A DNA stretch of 64,000 nt from Leeuwenhoekiella polynyae (GCF_004104075.1 NZ_QOVK01000004.1:124001-188000), one strand, 5' to 3'. Shown: positions 45,718 through 54,880, counted from the stretch's first letter. Translations and numbers: made by a program. Notes: generated by a model from the sequence alone, not told the origin.

Positions 45718-47013
45718 ATGAACATCCCTGATACTAAAGAACCCCGAATCATCATAATTGGTGGGGGTTTTGGCGGAATGAACCTCATTAAAAATCTTAA
45801 AAGAACAGGCTACCAGGTAGTGCTTATAGACAAGAGGAATTTTCACACGTTTCAACCTTTATTATATCAAGTTTCGACTTCAGGTCTGGAGCCAGAATCT
45901 ATAGCTTATCCGTTGCGGAAGATTATCAGGAAACAAAAAAATATGCATTTCCGCCTTGCGGAAGTAAACCGAATAGATACCAATCTTCAAAAAGTACGAA
46001 CTGATATTGGTGATTTACACTACGATCATTTGATTATTGCTACCGGAACCCGTACTAATTTTTTCGGAAACAAAACCATTGAAGAAAATGCGATTTGGAT
46101 GAAAAGCTTACCACAGGCGCTCAACATTCGCAGTTTGATGTTTGAGAACCTGGAAAAAGCTAACCGTACCGAAGATCCTGCACAACGTAAAGAGTTGCTA
46201 CGATTTGTAATTGCCGGTGCCGGCCCAACGGGGGTAGAACTCAGTGGAGCTTTAGCAGAGTTAAAATCTAATGTGTTGCAGGCAGACTATCCAGATATGG
46301 ATACTAGCGAGATAGAAATTCACCTGATTGAAGGAGCTGACCGGGTTTTACCCCCTTTTAGCAAACAGTCTTCTGAAAAAGCTCAGAAGTTCTTAGAAGA
46401 TATGGGGGTGACCATTCACCTAGAAACTTTTGTAGGGAATTATGAGAATAATTTAGTGACTACTAAAGGTGATCTGTCTTTCAATACCGCGACATTTATT
46501 TGGTCTGCCGGTGTTACGGGCGCTTCAATTGATGGGTTTGAAGCAACTTCTTTATTGCCAAAACTCAATCGCTATAAAGTAGATGTGTACAACCGTGTTG
46601 CCGGTTTTCAGAATATTTATGCGATAGGAGATATTGCATTGATGGAAAGTGAGGAATACCCTAAAGGACATCCGCAGTTAGCTCAACCCGCTATTCAGCA
46701 AGGAAAGAATTTAGCAAAGAATTTTAAAAAGATGTTACGTGGAGAAAAACTGAATCCGTTTAAATATTTTGACAAAGGTTCTATGGCAACTATAGGGAGA
46801 AATAAGGCTGTTGTAGATATGGGTAAGATTCATTTTGGTGGATTTTTTGCCTGGTTTATCTGGATGTTTATTCACCTTTGGTTTTTAGTTGGTTTTAGAA
46901 ACCGAATGGTTACTTTTTTCAACTGGACGTATAGCTACATCAATTATGATAAAGCAGCCAGACTGATTGTAAGACCATTTAAGCAGAACAAAATCATTGC
47001 TGAAGAAGATTAG
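45718..47013 (+). CDS. Type II NADH:quinone oxidoreductase (NDH-2 family)
   Basis: A 431-residue FAD flavoprotein oxidising NADH without pumping protons. The FAD motif IIIGGGFGGMNL (12-23), the quinone-side TFQPLLYQVSTSGLEPESIAYPLR, the NAD motif FVIAGAGPTGVELSGALAEL (about 158-177) and the FAD-binding IYAIGDIA are all present. A hydrophobic helix near 380-400 (FFAWFIWMFIHLWFLVGFRN) anchors it at the membrane. Monocistronic, with a terminator at 47032-47064. Confidence 0.93.
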   Translation: MNIPDTKEPRIIIIGGGFGGMNLIKNLKRTGYQVVLIDKRNFHTFQPLLYQVSTSGLEPESIAYPLRKIIRKQKNMHFRLAEVNRIDTNLQKVRTDIGDLHYDHLIIATGTRTNFFGNKTIEENAIWMKSLPQALNIRSLMFENLEKANRTEDPAQRKELLRFVIAGAGPTGVELSGALAELKSNVLQADYPDMDTSEIEIHLIEGADRVLPPFSKQSSEKAQKFLEDMGVTIHLETFVGNYENNLVTTKGDLSFNTATFIWSAGVTGASIDGFEATSLLPKLNRYKVDVYNRVAGFQNIYAIGDIALMESEEYPKGHPQLAQPAIQQGKNLAKNFKKMLRGEKLNPFKYFDKGSMATIGRNKAVVDMGKIHFGGFFAWFIWMFIHLWFLVGFRNRMVTFFNWTYSYINYDKAARLIVRPFKQNKIIAEED

Positions 47014-47030
47014 AAATTCAGAATTCTATA

Positions 47031-47064
47031 TAAAAAACCACTTCATTTTAGAAGCGGTTTTTTT
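47031..47064 (+). terminator. Rho-independent terminator after NDH-2
   Basis: Stem AACCACTTC/GAAGCGGTT (47036-47044 with 47051-47059, one A-C mismatch) followed by a run of T. Confidence 0.75.
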
Positions 47065-47100
47065 ATGTGATAACTTTAAAAATTATTACTCGATAATCAA

Positions 47101-47175
47101 GGTCTAAATGTTGAGGCTTGCGTCAAAGTAAAAAAACTAATACCTTTTAATAGTCTCGGGCTCGCCCCAGTTGAT
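47101..47175. repeat. Degenerate two-hairpin intergenic element, copy B
   Basis: GAGGCTTGCGTCAA (from 47113) and CTCGGGCTCGCCCCAG (from 47155) match in order and spacing the two hairpin regions of the element at 27264-27340, and like it abut a minus-strand stop codon. Each copy is decayed. See the finding on the pair. Confidence 0.35.
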
Positions 47176-48006
47176 TTACTGAACACCTTCTGTAAATTCT
47201 TGTATTTCTCCAAAGCGAGAACTCAATGGAGAGAAGAACTGCGAGACCATGGCTACGTGCTTTTTGTTCAAAATAATAAGTTTTGCTTCTGGTTGAAATT
47301 CCAGCAATTTTTGATGAAACAGATCATTATAGTAATATAAGGATGGAATGGTCTTAGTGCCTAAAAATGTGAGAATAGGTGGTGTGTTTTCGTCTAAAAA
47401 ATAATAAGGCGAAGCATTCTTCCATTCTTCAGGATTTGTGGTCCAGGTGACATCATAGTATTCATCACTGGTTGGTGGATTTTCTTGTAAATACGAATAT
47501 TGGTCTAAACCGGCGGCATCGTCCAGAATGATTCCCTTAATGTAATCGGGGTTGTTGAGGTAGTTAGGACTCATTGTAGCCAGTGCAACCAGATGCCCTC
47601 CGGCAGAATGGCCCATGAGAAAGATACGATTCGGTTTGCCACCGTATTGGGCGATATTTTCGTGCGTCCATTTTATGGCTTTAGCAATCTCTTGAGTCAT
47701 TTGGTCATAATTTGCAAACGGACTCAAAGTATAGCCTGGAATGACGGTTACATAATTTTTACCGGCAAAATTTCGACCCAAAATAGAATAGGTTTCTTTG
47801 TTTCCACTGTTCCAGTTACCGCCGTGAACAAAAATGAGAACATCGTGCTGCACTAAAGAATCTTTAGGTTGAAAAATGTTAAGTTGGGGTTCTTTGGCAG
47901 AAGCTGTATAATCGGCATCCAGATAGGTAATATCTTCTTTTTTAACTGAACCACAGCTTGCAAGAATACTTGCGATTAAGGCAAAAAGGAATAGGTGATT
48001 TCGCAT
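47176..48006 (-). CDS. Alpha/beta hydrolase lipoprotein (esterase/lipase type)
   Basis: A 276-residue lipoprotein (MRNHLFLFALIASILASC, lipid Cys at 18) with an HSL/carboxylesterase-like hydrolase domain: oxyanion-hole motif VHGGNWNSG, nucleophile elbow GHSAGGH, and a late histidine in NKKHVAMV. Asp of the triad is probably in the DENTPPILTFLGTKT area. Substrate unknown. Single gene. Confidence 0.88.
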   Translation of the reverse strand: MRNHLFLFALIASILASCGSVKKEDITYLDADYTASAKEPQLNIFQPKDSLVQHDVLIFVHGGNWNSGNKETYSILGRNFAGKNYVTVIPGYTLSPFANYDQMTQEIAKAIKWTHENIAQYGGKPNRIFLMGHSAGGHLVALATMSPNYLNNPDYIKGIILDDAAGLDQYSYLQENPPTSDEYYDVTWTTNPEEWKNASPYYFLDENTPPILTFLGTKTIPSLYYYNDLFHQKLLEFQPEAKLIILNKKHVAMVSQFFSPLSSRFGEIQEFTEGVQ

Positions 48007-48098
48007 AATTTAAGTTTCGTCTAATGAGCAGAAAGTCATATTGATATTTCTGACAATGTATTAAATGTTCAGTCTCAATCACTGGTTAACGCAGAGAA

Positions 48099-48524
48099 TT
48101 AAACTTTATTCTCATAATTCTCTCGCATATAATTTACAGATTCTATGATGAGCTTTTCTAAGATGTTTAAGTTTATGTCTTCCAGTTTATTAATGTATAA
48201 ACAGGACACGCCGGTTTTATATTTGCCAAGTTTATTGAGTAAATCAGAAAGTTGTTCAAACCCCGGAATAATATACACCGAAAGATTCTGTTTGCGAGGT
48301 GCAAAACCGGTCAAAAAGAAGTCACCTTCACGCCCGCTGTCGTATTTATAGTGATAGCTTCCGTAGCCTATCAAAGAATCGCCCCATAACACCGCAGGTT
48401 CAGGCATAATGCTGTTGAAAATGGCATAAAGCTTTAAAGCATCTGATTTGCGTTTTTGGTGTTCTACAGCATTGATATAATCTAATACCGAAACTGAAGT
48501 TGGTTGATTTTTATTTTCAGCCAT
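48099..48524 (-). CDS. DUF1801 domain protein
   Basis: A 141-residue soluble protein of the DUF1801 (YdhG-like) family, with SVLDYINAVEHQKRKSDALKL, PAVLWGDSLIGYGSYHYKY and GFAPRKQNLSVYIIPGF. Function unknown. It follows the YdeI-like gene (also of this fold) after two bases, so the two form an operon of related proteins. Confidence 0.85.
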   Translation of the reverse strand: MAENKNQPTSVSVLDYINAVEHQKRKSDALKLYAIFNSIMPEPAVLWGDSLIGYGSYHYKYDSGREGDFFLTGFAPRKQNLSVYIIPGFEQLSDLLNKLGKYKTGVSCLYINKLEDINLNILEKLIIESVNYMRENYENKV

Positions 48525-48526
48525 AG

Positions 48527-49125
48527 TTAGCAGTTTTTGTATTTATCGTGAAGACCTTTTCCTTCAAGAATCATGGGGGTAGCTTTTTCCAGACGGGATA
48601 TACGTGTTTTTTCTTGCTTGGCGCTGCCTATATGTTCAGCATATTCCTTTTGTCTTCCAGGGGTGAGTGCATTAAAAGCCTTTTGAAGCGCTGCATTTTT
48701 AGAAAAAACTGATTTTAATTCTACTGGAATTGAAACTTTTTTAACCGGTTTAGCTGCTTTGATCTCCAATCCTTTCTTTTGGTTAGTTATGGCTTCCTGT
48801 AAATAAGCCCTTAAAATTTGACTGTCAATCTCAGACTTCGACTCAAAGCGCATTTGCCTTAGGGCTTTGGTTTTACCTTCCTGCGCATTATGCAATCTAT
48901 TTTCAGCATCTTTCAAAAGGGCTCCGTTGAAAAACCAAACCCCAAAATGATTTTTAAATCGTGCAAGCCCTGTGACGTTTTTGCCGTTTAATGTATAGAC
49001 CGGACTGTTCCATTTAAAGGTTTCCACGAGTTCCGTTTCCTTAAAAACAGCTCTAAGCTTTAAAAGCGCCTCCTTAAAAGGATGCTCCTGCTCGAAATAG
49101 GCCTCTATTTTATTGGATTAGTCAT
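48527..49125 (-). pseudogene. YdeI/OmdA-like protein gene, frameshifted near its 5' end
   Basis: From a GTG at 49027 the frame is open for 166 residues (METFKWNSPVYTLNGKNV onward; FHFGVWFF-type core; C-terminal SRLEKATPMILEGKGLHDKY), which fits the YdeI family but lacks about 33 N-terminal residues. These are found upstream in the same frame (EAYFEQEHPFKEALLKLRAV), yet no start codon exists there before a stop. The natural ATG at 49125 (MTNP) reads in another frame and hits TAG after six codons. One missing base near 49108-49116 explains it. Either a mutation or a sequence error; a short product from the GTG is possible. Confidence 0.65.
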
Positions 49126-49255
49126 TTTTCAGTTTTTCTAAAAAGGTTGAAAAAACGTTTGAAAATTTAACTATAAAATTAACTAAAAGAGCTGTGTTAA
49201 TCTTTAAAACGGATTGTTTTTCGCAGTACATTAGTACTATTAATACGAGAATATA

Positions 49256-49351
49256 ATGGCACAAAACAAGTCTGCTAAAAAGGCTCCAGCAAAACAGGCA
49301 ACCAAGCCTGCAGCTGTGAAACCAGCGAAGACTGCTTCTAAAAAGAAGTAA
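49256..49351 (+). CDS. Tiny Lys/Ala/Pro-rich basic protein (histone H1-tail-like)
   Basis: A 31-residue frame, MAQNKSAKKAPAKQATKPAA and eleven more residues ending in three lysines. About one third is Lys, with none of the acidic residues. This is the style of eukaryotic H1-tail-like proteins found in several bacteria and would bind nucleic acid. A good terminator follows at 49401. Because it is so short and of simple composition, coding is probable but not proved. Confidence 0.55.
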   Translation: MAQNKSAKKAPAKQATKPAAVKPAKTASKKK

Positions 49352-49400
49352 TCTGAACGTATCTAAGGGCATCCAGGATGCAGCCGATATAAATTAAACG

Positions 49401-49427
49401 AAAGCCACTTAAAACGTGGCTTTTTTG
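49401..49427 (+). terminator. Rho-independent terminator after the small basic protein gene
   Basis: Stem AAAGCCAC/GTGGCTTT (49401-49408 with 49416-49423) followed by T. Its presence supports transcription of the 31-residue frame. A short perfect palindrome CCCGATAATCGGG follows at 49431. Confidence 0.7.
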
Positions 49428-49519
49428 TTTCCCGATAATCGGGATTAGAATAATCTTTGGACTGCCAAATGATCGGAAGTTGAGTAAGAAGAATGTATTC
49501 CGAATTTTGGAGAGAATAT

Positions 49520-50836
49520 TTACTCCACCTCGGGCAATGTAGCACTTTTAATCGCTCCTAAAATGCCCAGAACCGAAAGTATAGCGATTACGCCTTCAAC
49601 TGAAATAAGCGAAGCTAAAGCACTCAATCCTCCTGCGATAAGCAGTATAAAACCAATGAGCGTATTGCTCACCGCAACATAATCGGTACGGCGATTGCCT
49701 TCTGCCATATCTACGATATACGTTTTACGCCCAAGACGAACACCCTGATGCGCGATTCCTAAAACAAAAAAGGCGATAGGGTACAACCAGACCTTATCGT
49801 TAAGTGCCGGTAAAAACTGAATAATTCCAACCACAATTAACCCCAGACTGGCGGTGAGAATGGCAGAGTAGGTCATTACTTTTTTACTGGATTTATCGGC
49901 CATTTTGCCCCAAACCGGAGCACTGATAATCGAGGCGATTCCGTTGGCGATAATAAAAAGTCCGAGTAAATAAGCCTCTATCCCTACATAACGCTGTGCG
50001 AGCAGAACATAATAGGGCGCGGTTAATGCTGAGCATAGCAGCAGCGAACGGGTGATAACAAAATTGCGAAAGTGTTTGTCTTCCTTTAATAAAACCAGGC
50101 GTTCCCAGGCTTCTTTGAATCCGTTTTTGCCACCTTCGGTTTCTCCCGGATATTCCTGAATGTTCGCGTATATAAGAGCAGCAATAAGCCAGAGGCTGGC
50201 TGCAAAAAAGATGAGATAGCTGTAAAAATCAATGCCTACATCATCTTTAGATTTATATAGAATAAAAAGTCCGGCTGCCAGCACCAGCGCACCACTTACC
50301 GAAGCGGTATAGCCTTTTAATCTACCGCGTTTGGTCTTGGGTATGGTTTTGCCCAAAACGTCTTTAAAGGCAATGGAACACAGGCCACGTGAAAGGCTAA
50401 AAGCCACCAGACACAGGATTATAAGCCAGCCGGCCATACTTCCTTCAAAAGAAAGGGCTACAAAACCGATTCCTGCAATCGCCAAAAATTGTAAAACTGA
50501 ACCCAGCACCCAAACGTATTTACGTACGGGACGCTTCCTGATGTAATGCGCGATAAACAATTGCGGCAGCATAGATCCCGATTCGCGAATAGGAACGATA
50601 AAACTGATGAGCATCACCGGCGCATTTACATAACTCATCACCCAGGTGAGAACCGTTTTTGGGTTACTCAGGGTATCCCCAAGCGAAGTCAGCATATTGC
50701 TGATCAGAATTAAAAAGTAATTTTTAGGAGTCTCCCGGCAGGCTTCATCACCAATGGCTTTACAGGTGCGAGCATCTTCTTCATCGTTGAGGTAATCGTA
50801 GAGTTTTTCAAGTTCAGTAGGGTGGCGGGTACTCAT
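49520..50836 (-). CDS. MFS transporter
   Basis: A 438-residue major-facilitator protein with about twelve membrane helices after a soluble N-terminus of about 45 residues (ELEKLYDYLNDEEDARTCKA). Between helices 2 and 3 it has KRPVRKYVW, and in the second half MADKSSKKVMTY, the second loop motif of the fold. The substrate cannot be told. Its codon use is richer in G and C than the genes before 49 kb and after 55 kb. Confidence 0.85.
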   Translation of the reverse strand: MSTRHPTELEKLYDYLNDEEDARTCKAIGDEACRETPKNYFLILISNMLTSLGDTLSNPKTVLTWVMSYVNAPVMLISFIVPIRESGSMLPQLFIAHYIRKRPVRKYVWVLGSVLQFLAIAGIGFVALSFEGSMAGWLIILCLVAFSLSRGLCSIAFKDVLGKTIPKTKRGRLKGYTASVSGALVLAAGLFILYKSKDDVGIDFYSYLIFFAASLWLIAALIYANIQEYPGETEGGKNGFKEAWERLVLLKEDKHFRNFVITRSLLLCSALTAPYYVLLAQRYVGIEAYLLGLFIIANGIASIISAPVWGKMADKSSKKVMTYSAILTASLGLIVVGIIQFLPALNDKVWLYPIAFFVLGIAHQGVRLGRKTYIVDMAEGNRRTDYVAVSNTLIGFILLIAGGLSALASLISVEGVIAILSVLGILGAIKSATLPEVE

Positions 50837-50860
50837 GACAATTTCAGAAAATATAGGACT

Positions 50861-51583
50861 TTATTCGTTTAAAAGAGATTCTAAAATAGGCCATACGTTT
50901 TCAGCTACAAGTTTGTGTCCTTCGGCGGTAGGATGAATACCGTCGTTTTGGTTAAGACGCGCTACACCACCCACATTTTCCAGTAAAAAGGGGACGAGCG
51001 TAATATTGTTTTCTTCGGCCAAATCGGGAAATAATTCTTTAAAATCCCGGGTGTATTCGGTACCGAGGTTGGGCGGTAATTGCATACCAACCAACACGAT
51101 TTTGGCTTCTGGAGCTTCGATTTTTACTTGATCAATCATCCACTGTAGGTTCTCCCGCGTTTCAGCAACGTTTACTCCGCGTAAACCATCGTTAGCACCC
51201 AGTTCCAAAACAAAAATATCCACATCAGGCTCCAGCACCCATTCCAGTCGGTTTCTTCCGCCTGCAGTGGTTTCGCCGCTTAGACCGGCATTGATAACGG
51301 TATAATCCAGTCCCAGACTGTCTATACGATCCTGAATCAACCCCGGGAAGGCATCATCAGGGTCTTCAAGTCCGTAACCAGCGGTGAGGCTATCGCCAAA
51401 AAATAAAATGGTTTTTGAAGTGCTATCGGTTTCAGTAGAAGCGGTTTCCTCGGTTTGAGATTTTTCAGTTTCGCCGGAAGACGCGTTTGAGTTGTCTTTA
51501 CACGAATGCAGAGTCATTCCGCCTAAAAAACAACAAAAGATTAACAGGCTTAGCAGATGGAGTCTATTCTTTATCACAAGCAT
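50861..51583 (-). CDS. tesA: SGNH/GDSL arylesterase / lysophospholipase, TesA-like lipoprotein
   Basis: An SGNH hydrolase (240 residues from the ATG at 51583). The lipoprotein signal ends in GGMTLHSC. Blocks: FGDSLTAGYGL (nucleophile Ser), GANDGLRGVN (block III), and GIHPTAEGH (Asp/His). E. coli TesA has the same role and the same divergent position to ybbA-ybbP. A longer frame from a TTG at 51607 would overlap the ABC gene's upstream region and is not preferred. GC-rich like its neighbours. Confidence 0.9.
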   Translation of the reverse strand: MLVIKNRLHLLSLLIFCCFLGGMTLHSCKDNSNASSGETEKSQTEETASTETDSTSKTILFFGDSLTAGYGLEDPDDAFPGLIQDRIDSLGLDYTVINAGLSGETTAGGRNRLEWVLEPDVDIFVLELGANDGLRGVNVAETRENLQWMIDQVKIEAPEAKIVLVGMQLPPNLGTEYTRDFKELFPDLAEENNITLVPFLLENVGGVARLNQNDGIHPTAEGHKLVAENVWPILESLLNE

Positions 51584-51640
51584 TTGTTTATTTTGCTGAA
51601 AAGCCAAAACCTGCGGTTTGCGCTCAAAACCACGTACGCT

Positions 51641-52327
51641 ATGACTTCCATATTAGAAATTTCAAATTTAGAAAAAAGCTATACCAGTGGCTCTAAAAAG
51701 CTAAAGGTACTTGAAGATATTAACTTTAGTATAACAGAAAACGAAACATTTGCCATAGTAGGTCCGTCTGGAAGTGGGAAAACGACTTTACTCGGCTTGT
51801 GCGCGGGTCTCGATCGCCTGGATGCCGGTAGTGTTATCTTAAACGGAACTGAATTGAGCAGCCTCTCGGAAGATGAGCGTGCCGTGTTACGCAACCGCGA
51901 TGTGGGTTTTGTGTTTCAGGATTTTCAATTGCTGCCCACGCTTACCGCTTTGGAAAATGTCGCCGTTCCGCTGGAACTACAAGGTGACAGGCAAGCCACG
52001 AAAAAGGCAGAAGCCTTGCTTCAAAAAGTAGGTTTAGGTGATCGTGGCGATCATTATCCCACACAACTTTCTGGAGGGGAACAGCAACGGGTTGCTCTGG
52101 CAAGGGCATTTGCCAACGAACCCAAAATTTTATTTGCAGACGAACCCACCGGAAATCTGGATGCTGAAACCGGAGCCAAAGTCGTCGAATTGCTTTTTGA
52201 ACTCAATAAAGAGCTGGGCACAACACTGGTACTGGTTACCCACGATATGGAACTGGCACGTAAAACCCAAAATATACTGACCATCAGGGGCGGAAAGATC
52301 GCAAATCTCACAAGCGCAGCGGTATGA
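51641..52327 (+). CDS. ybbA: ABC transporter ATP-binding protein (YbbA/LolD type)
   Basis: A 228-residue ATPase from the ATG at 51641 (MTSILEISNLEKSY); a longer frame from a TTG at 51557 overlaps the tesA start and is rejected. Walker A GPSGSGKTTL, Q-loop VFQDFQLLP, signature LSGGEQQRVALARA, Walker B ILFADEPTGNLD and the H-loop VTHD are all present. It pairs with the permease gene, which overlaps it by four bases. In E. coli the YbbA-YbbP complex works with TesA on export or clearance of hydrophobic compounds. Confidence 0.92.
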   Translation: MTSILEISNLEKSYTSGSKKLKVLEDINFSITENETFAIVGPSGSGKTTLLGLCAGLDRLDAGSVILNGTELSSLSEDERAVLRNRDVGFVFQDFQLLPTLTALENVAVPLELQGDRQATKKAEALLQKVGLGDRGDHYPTQLSGGEQQRVALARAFANEPKILFADEPTGNLDAETGAKVVELLFELNKELGTTLVLVTHDMELARKTQNILTIRGGKIANLTSAAV

Positions 52328-54873
52328 GTAAAAATGGGAGAATGACAGCAGGTGCAGCCTGGCTCTTTAAGATGGCTTGGCGTGATTTTAAGGCCAGTGC
52401 AGGCAAACTGAGTTTGTTTATGGTTTCGATTATCTTGGGTGTCGCGGCTATTGTTTCGATTCAGTCGTTTGGAGAAACCTTAAAAGATAACATCGCATTG
52501 CAATCTAAAGCCCTTATGGGGGCCGATTTTAAAATTGACAGCGATAATGCCCTGACTGAAGAAGCTTTGGCAATTGTAGATTCGCTTGGAGGCGCAGATG
52601 CGGAAGAGATTTCGTTTGCCTCGATGGCTTTATTTCCTAAAAACGGGACAACCAAATTACTTCAGGTACGTGGTATTAGCGAAGGTTTTCCATTTTATGG
52701 TGAAATCGAAACGCAACCCGCAACTGCCGGAAGATACTTTGGAAAACTCAACGGAGCGCTGGTTGACGCTACAGTAATGCTTCAGTTGGGTATTGAAGTA
52801 GGGGACACGGTAAAACTGGGAGCGGTACGCCTTCCGGTGGTAGGTGAACTCAAAAATCTTCCCGGCAGCAATGCGGTGTTTAGTGCCATCGCGCCGCCGG
52901 TGGTAATTCCCTATTCTTATGTTGAACAAACAGGTTTGGTACAACTGGGCAGCCGTATCGATTATGAGTATTATTTCAAAGCCCCAGAAGCTGATATGCA
53001 GCTTCTTGAAGATGCAGTCGGGGAGCGGCTTGATGCCGCAGAAGCTGATCTGGATACCCATACTTCAACCAGCGACCGTCTGGGCAGGCGCTATGAAAAC
53101 TTTGGTAAATTTCTCAATCTTGTGGGCTTTGTAGCCCTTTTATTGGGATGTGTAGGCATAGCCAGTGCGACTACCATTTACATCAGGGAGAAATTGCGTT
53201 CAGTGGCAGTTTTGAAATGTCTGGGCGCTACGCGAAAGCAGGCCTTTTTAATTTATTTAATTCAGATTGCGGCCATTGGCTTACTGGGCGGAATTTTAGG
53301 TACGGTCGCAGGGCTTGCTTTGCAACAATTATTTCCGGTGTTGCTGGAAGGTTTACTGCCCGTAGCTGTCCAGATCACTTGGTCTTTACCGGTAATCATA
53401 CTGGGTATTTTTATCGGTATGTTTATGTCTGTGCTTTTTGCTCTGTATCCTTTGCTGAGCACGCTGTATGTTTCGCCTTTACAAACCCTTCGATTTACAG
53501 AAGACGCGGGAAGCCAGTCAAGGAGTACCGCCATTTTGGTTTCGGTAATCATTCTGTTATTTATCTTTTTATTTTCGCTGTGGTTACTGGGTGATTGGAG
53601 GTATGCGCTGGCTTTTCTCGGCGGCGTTGTGGTCACCTTCAGTATTCTGGCAGGTATTGCCCGTCTTTTTATGCGCCTGTTGCGACGCTATTTTCCCAGC
53701 TCGTGGAGTTTTACATCCCGGCAGAGTTTACGCAGTCTTTTTAGACCGTGTAATCAGACGGTGGTGCTGATACTGGCCATTGGCGTGGGTTCCTTTTTGA
53801 TAAGTACCCTGTATTTTACCAAAGATATGTTGCTGGCACAAGCCAATCTCGACAGCAGCGCGCAGCAGGCCAATATGATTTTGCTCGATGTGCAGCGCGA
53901 TCAGATGACCGATGTAGCCCAAACTTTAAAAACGAATGACCTGAAACCTCTTGATGCCGTTCCTATCGTGACTATGCGGGTACACAGTATTAACGGGCGC
54001 ACTGTTGCCGACCTGAAAACCGATACGACTTCCCAAATTAGCCGTTGGATTCTCAATCATGAATTTCGTACAACCTACCGCGATTCGCTGATCGGTTCCG
54101 AAAGTTTAAAGGAAGGAACTTTTACTCCGCGAATAGATGCAGGGACTGAACCCGTGCCCGTTTCGGTGAGTGCTAATTTTGCACAGGATGCCGTGGTGGC
54201 TATTGGCGACCGGGTAACCTTTAATGTGCAGGGACGGCTTTTAGAAACAACCATAGGCAGTATCCGTTTGGTGGACTGGAGCCGTCTGCAACTCAATTTT
54301 TCGGTGGTGTTTCCGGCCGGAGTGCTCGAGCAGGCGCCGCAATTTGGTGTGATTACGACTCAGGTGCCTAACTCTGAAGTTTCGGCATCGATTCAACGTA
54401 TTTTGGTTGAAGATTATCCCAATGTTTCCATTCTCGATTTACGGCAGGTGCTTAATGTGATTGAATATTTACTTACCAAAATCAGTTACATCATCAACTT
54501 TATGGCTTTTTTCAGCATTCTGATTGGGATTATCGTATTGCTTGGCGCGGTGCGAACCAGCAAATACCAACGCATTCGCGAAAGCGTTTTACTGCGTACT
54601 ATGGGTGCGAAAAGCAAACAGATTTTACGCATTCAAGGGCTTGAATACCTGTATCTTGGACTTTTGGGTAGTCTTTCCGGGATTTTGTTATCTCTTATAG
54701 GAAGTCTGCTGCTGGCCTATTTTGCATTTGACACGACTTTTATTCCAAGCTGGGTGCCATTTGGTGTTTTGCTGCCGGGCATTACACTGCTGGTGGTTAT
54801 CATTGGGCTCGCAAACAGCCGAAGTGTTATCAGGAGTTCGCCACTCGAGGTTTTACGCAAAGAGGCGCGTTGA
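52324..54873 (+). CDS. ybbP: FtsX/MacB-type ABC permease (YbbP-like)
   Basis: An 849-residue permease with the YbbP layout: a short cytoplasmic N-terminus, helix 1 at about 25-50, a periplasmic MacB-like domain (about 60-260), three helices at about 262-380, three more at about 405-500 including a middle pair, a second periplasmic domain (about 505-705), and a final set of three FtsX helices (about 715-840; LLTKISYIINFMAFFSILIG, LGAVRTSKYQRIRESVLLRTMGA). Typical of lipoprotein- or lipid-handling exporters. Overlaps ybbA by four bases; a terminator follows at 54881. Confidence 0.9.
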   Translation: MSKNGRMTAGAAWLFKMAWRDFKASAGKLSLFMVSIILGVAAIVSIQSFGETLKDNIALQSKALMGADFKIDSDNALTEEALAIVDSLGGADAEEISFASMALFPKNGTTKLLQVRGISEGFPFYGEIETQPATAGRYFGKLNGALVDATVMLQLGIEVGDTVKLGAVRLPVVGELKNLPGSNAVFSAIAPPVVIPYSYVEQTGLVQLGSRIDYEYYFKAPEADMQLLEDAVGERLDAAEADLDTHTSTSDRLGRRYENFGKFLNLVGFVALLLGCVGIASATTIYIREKLRSVAVLKCLGATRKQAFLIYLIQIAAIGLLGGILGTVAGLALQQLFPVLLEGLLPVAVQITWSLPVIILGIFIGMFMSVLFALYPLLSTLYVSPLQTLRFTEDAGSQSRSTAILVSVIILLFIFLFSLWLLGDWRYALAFLGGVVVTFSILAGIARLFMRLLRRYFPSSWSFTSRQSLRSLFRPCNQTVVLILAIGVGSFLISTLYFTKDMLLAQANLDSSAQQANMILLDVQRDQMTDVAQTLKTNDLKPLDAVPIVTMRVHSINGRTVADLKTDTTSQISRWILNHEFRTTYRDSLIGSESLKEGTFTPRIDAGTEPVPVSVSANFAQDAVVAIGDRVTFNVQGRLLETTIGSIRLVDWSRLQLNFSVVFPAGVLEQAPQFGVITTQVPNSEVSASIQRILVEDYPNVSILDLRQVLNVIEYLLTKISYIINFMAFFSILIGIIVLLGAVRTSKYQRIRESVLLRTMGAKSKQILRIQGLEYLYLGLLGSLSGILLSLIGSLLLAYFAFDTTFIPSWVPFGVLLPGITLLVVIIGLANSRSVIRSSPLEVLRKEAR

Positions 54874-54880
54874 TTTATGG

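Noticed and set aside
51557-51640. 28-residue N-terminal extension of YbbA
   Set aside because: It would overlap the tesA start region; homologues begin at the MTSILEISNLEKSY Met.
52657-53636. Several long open frames in other frames and on the other strand inside ybbP
   Set aside because: They are by-products of GC-rich codon use; the ybbP frame explains the stretch fully, with good family motifs and overlap with ybbA.
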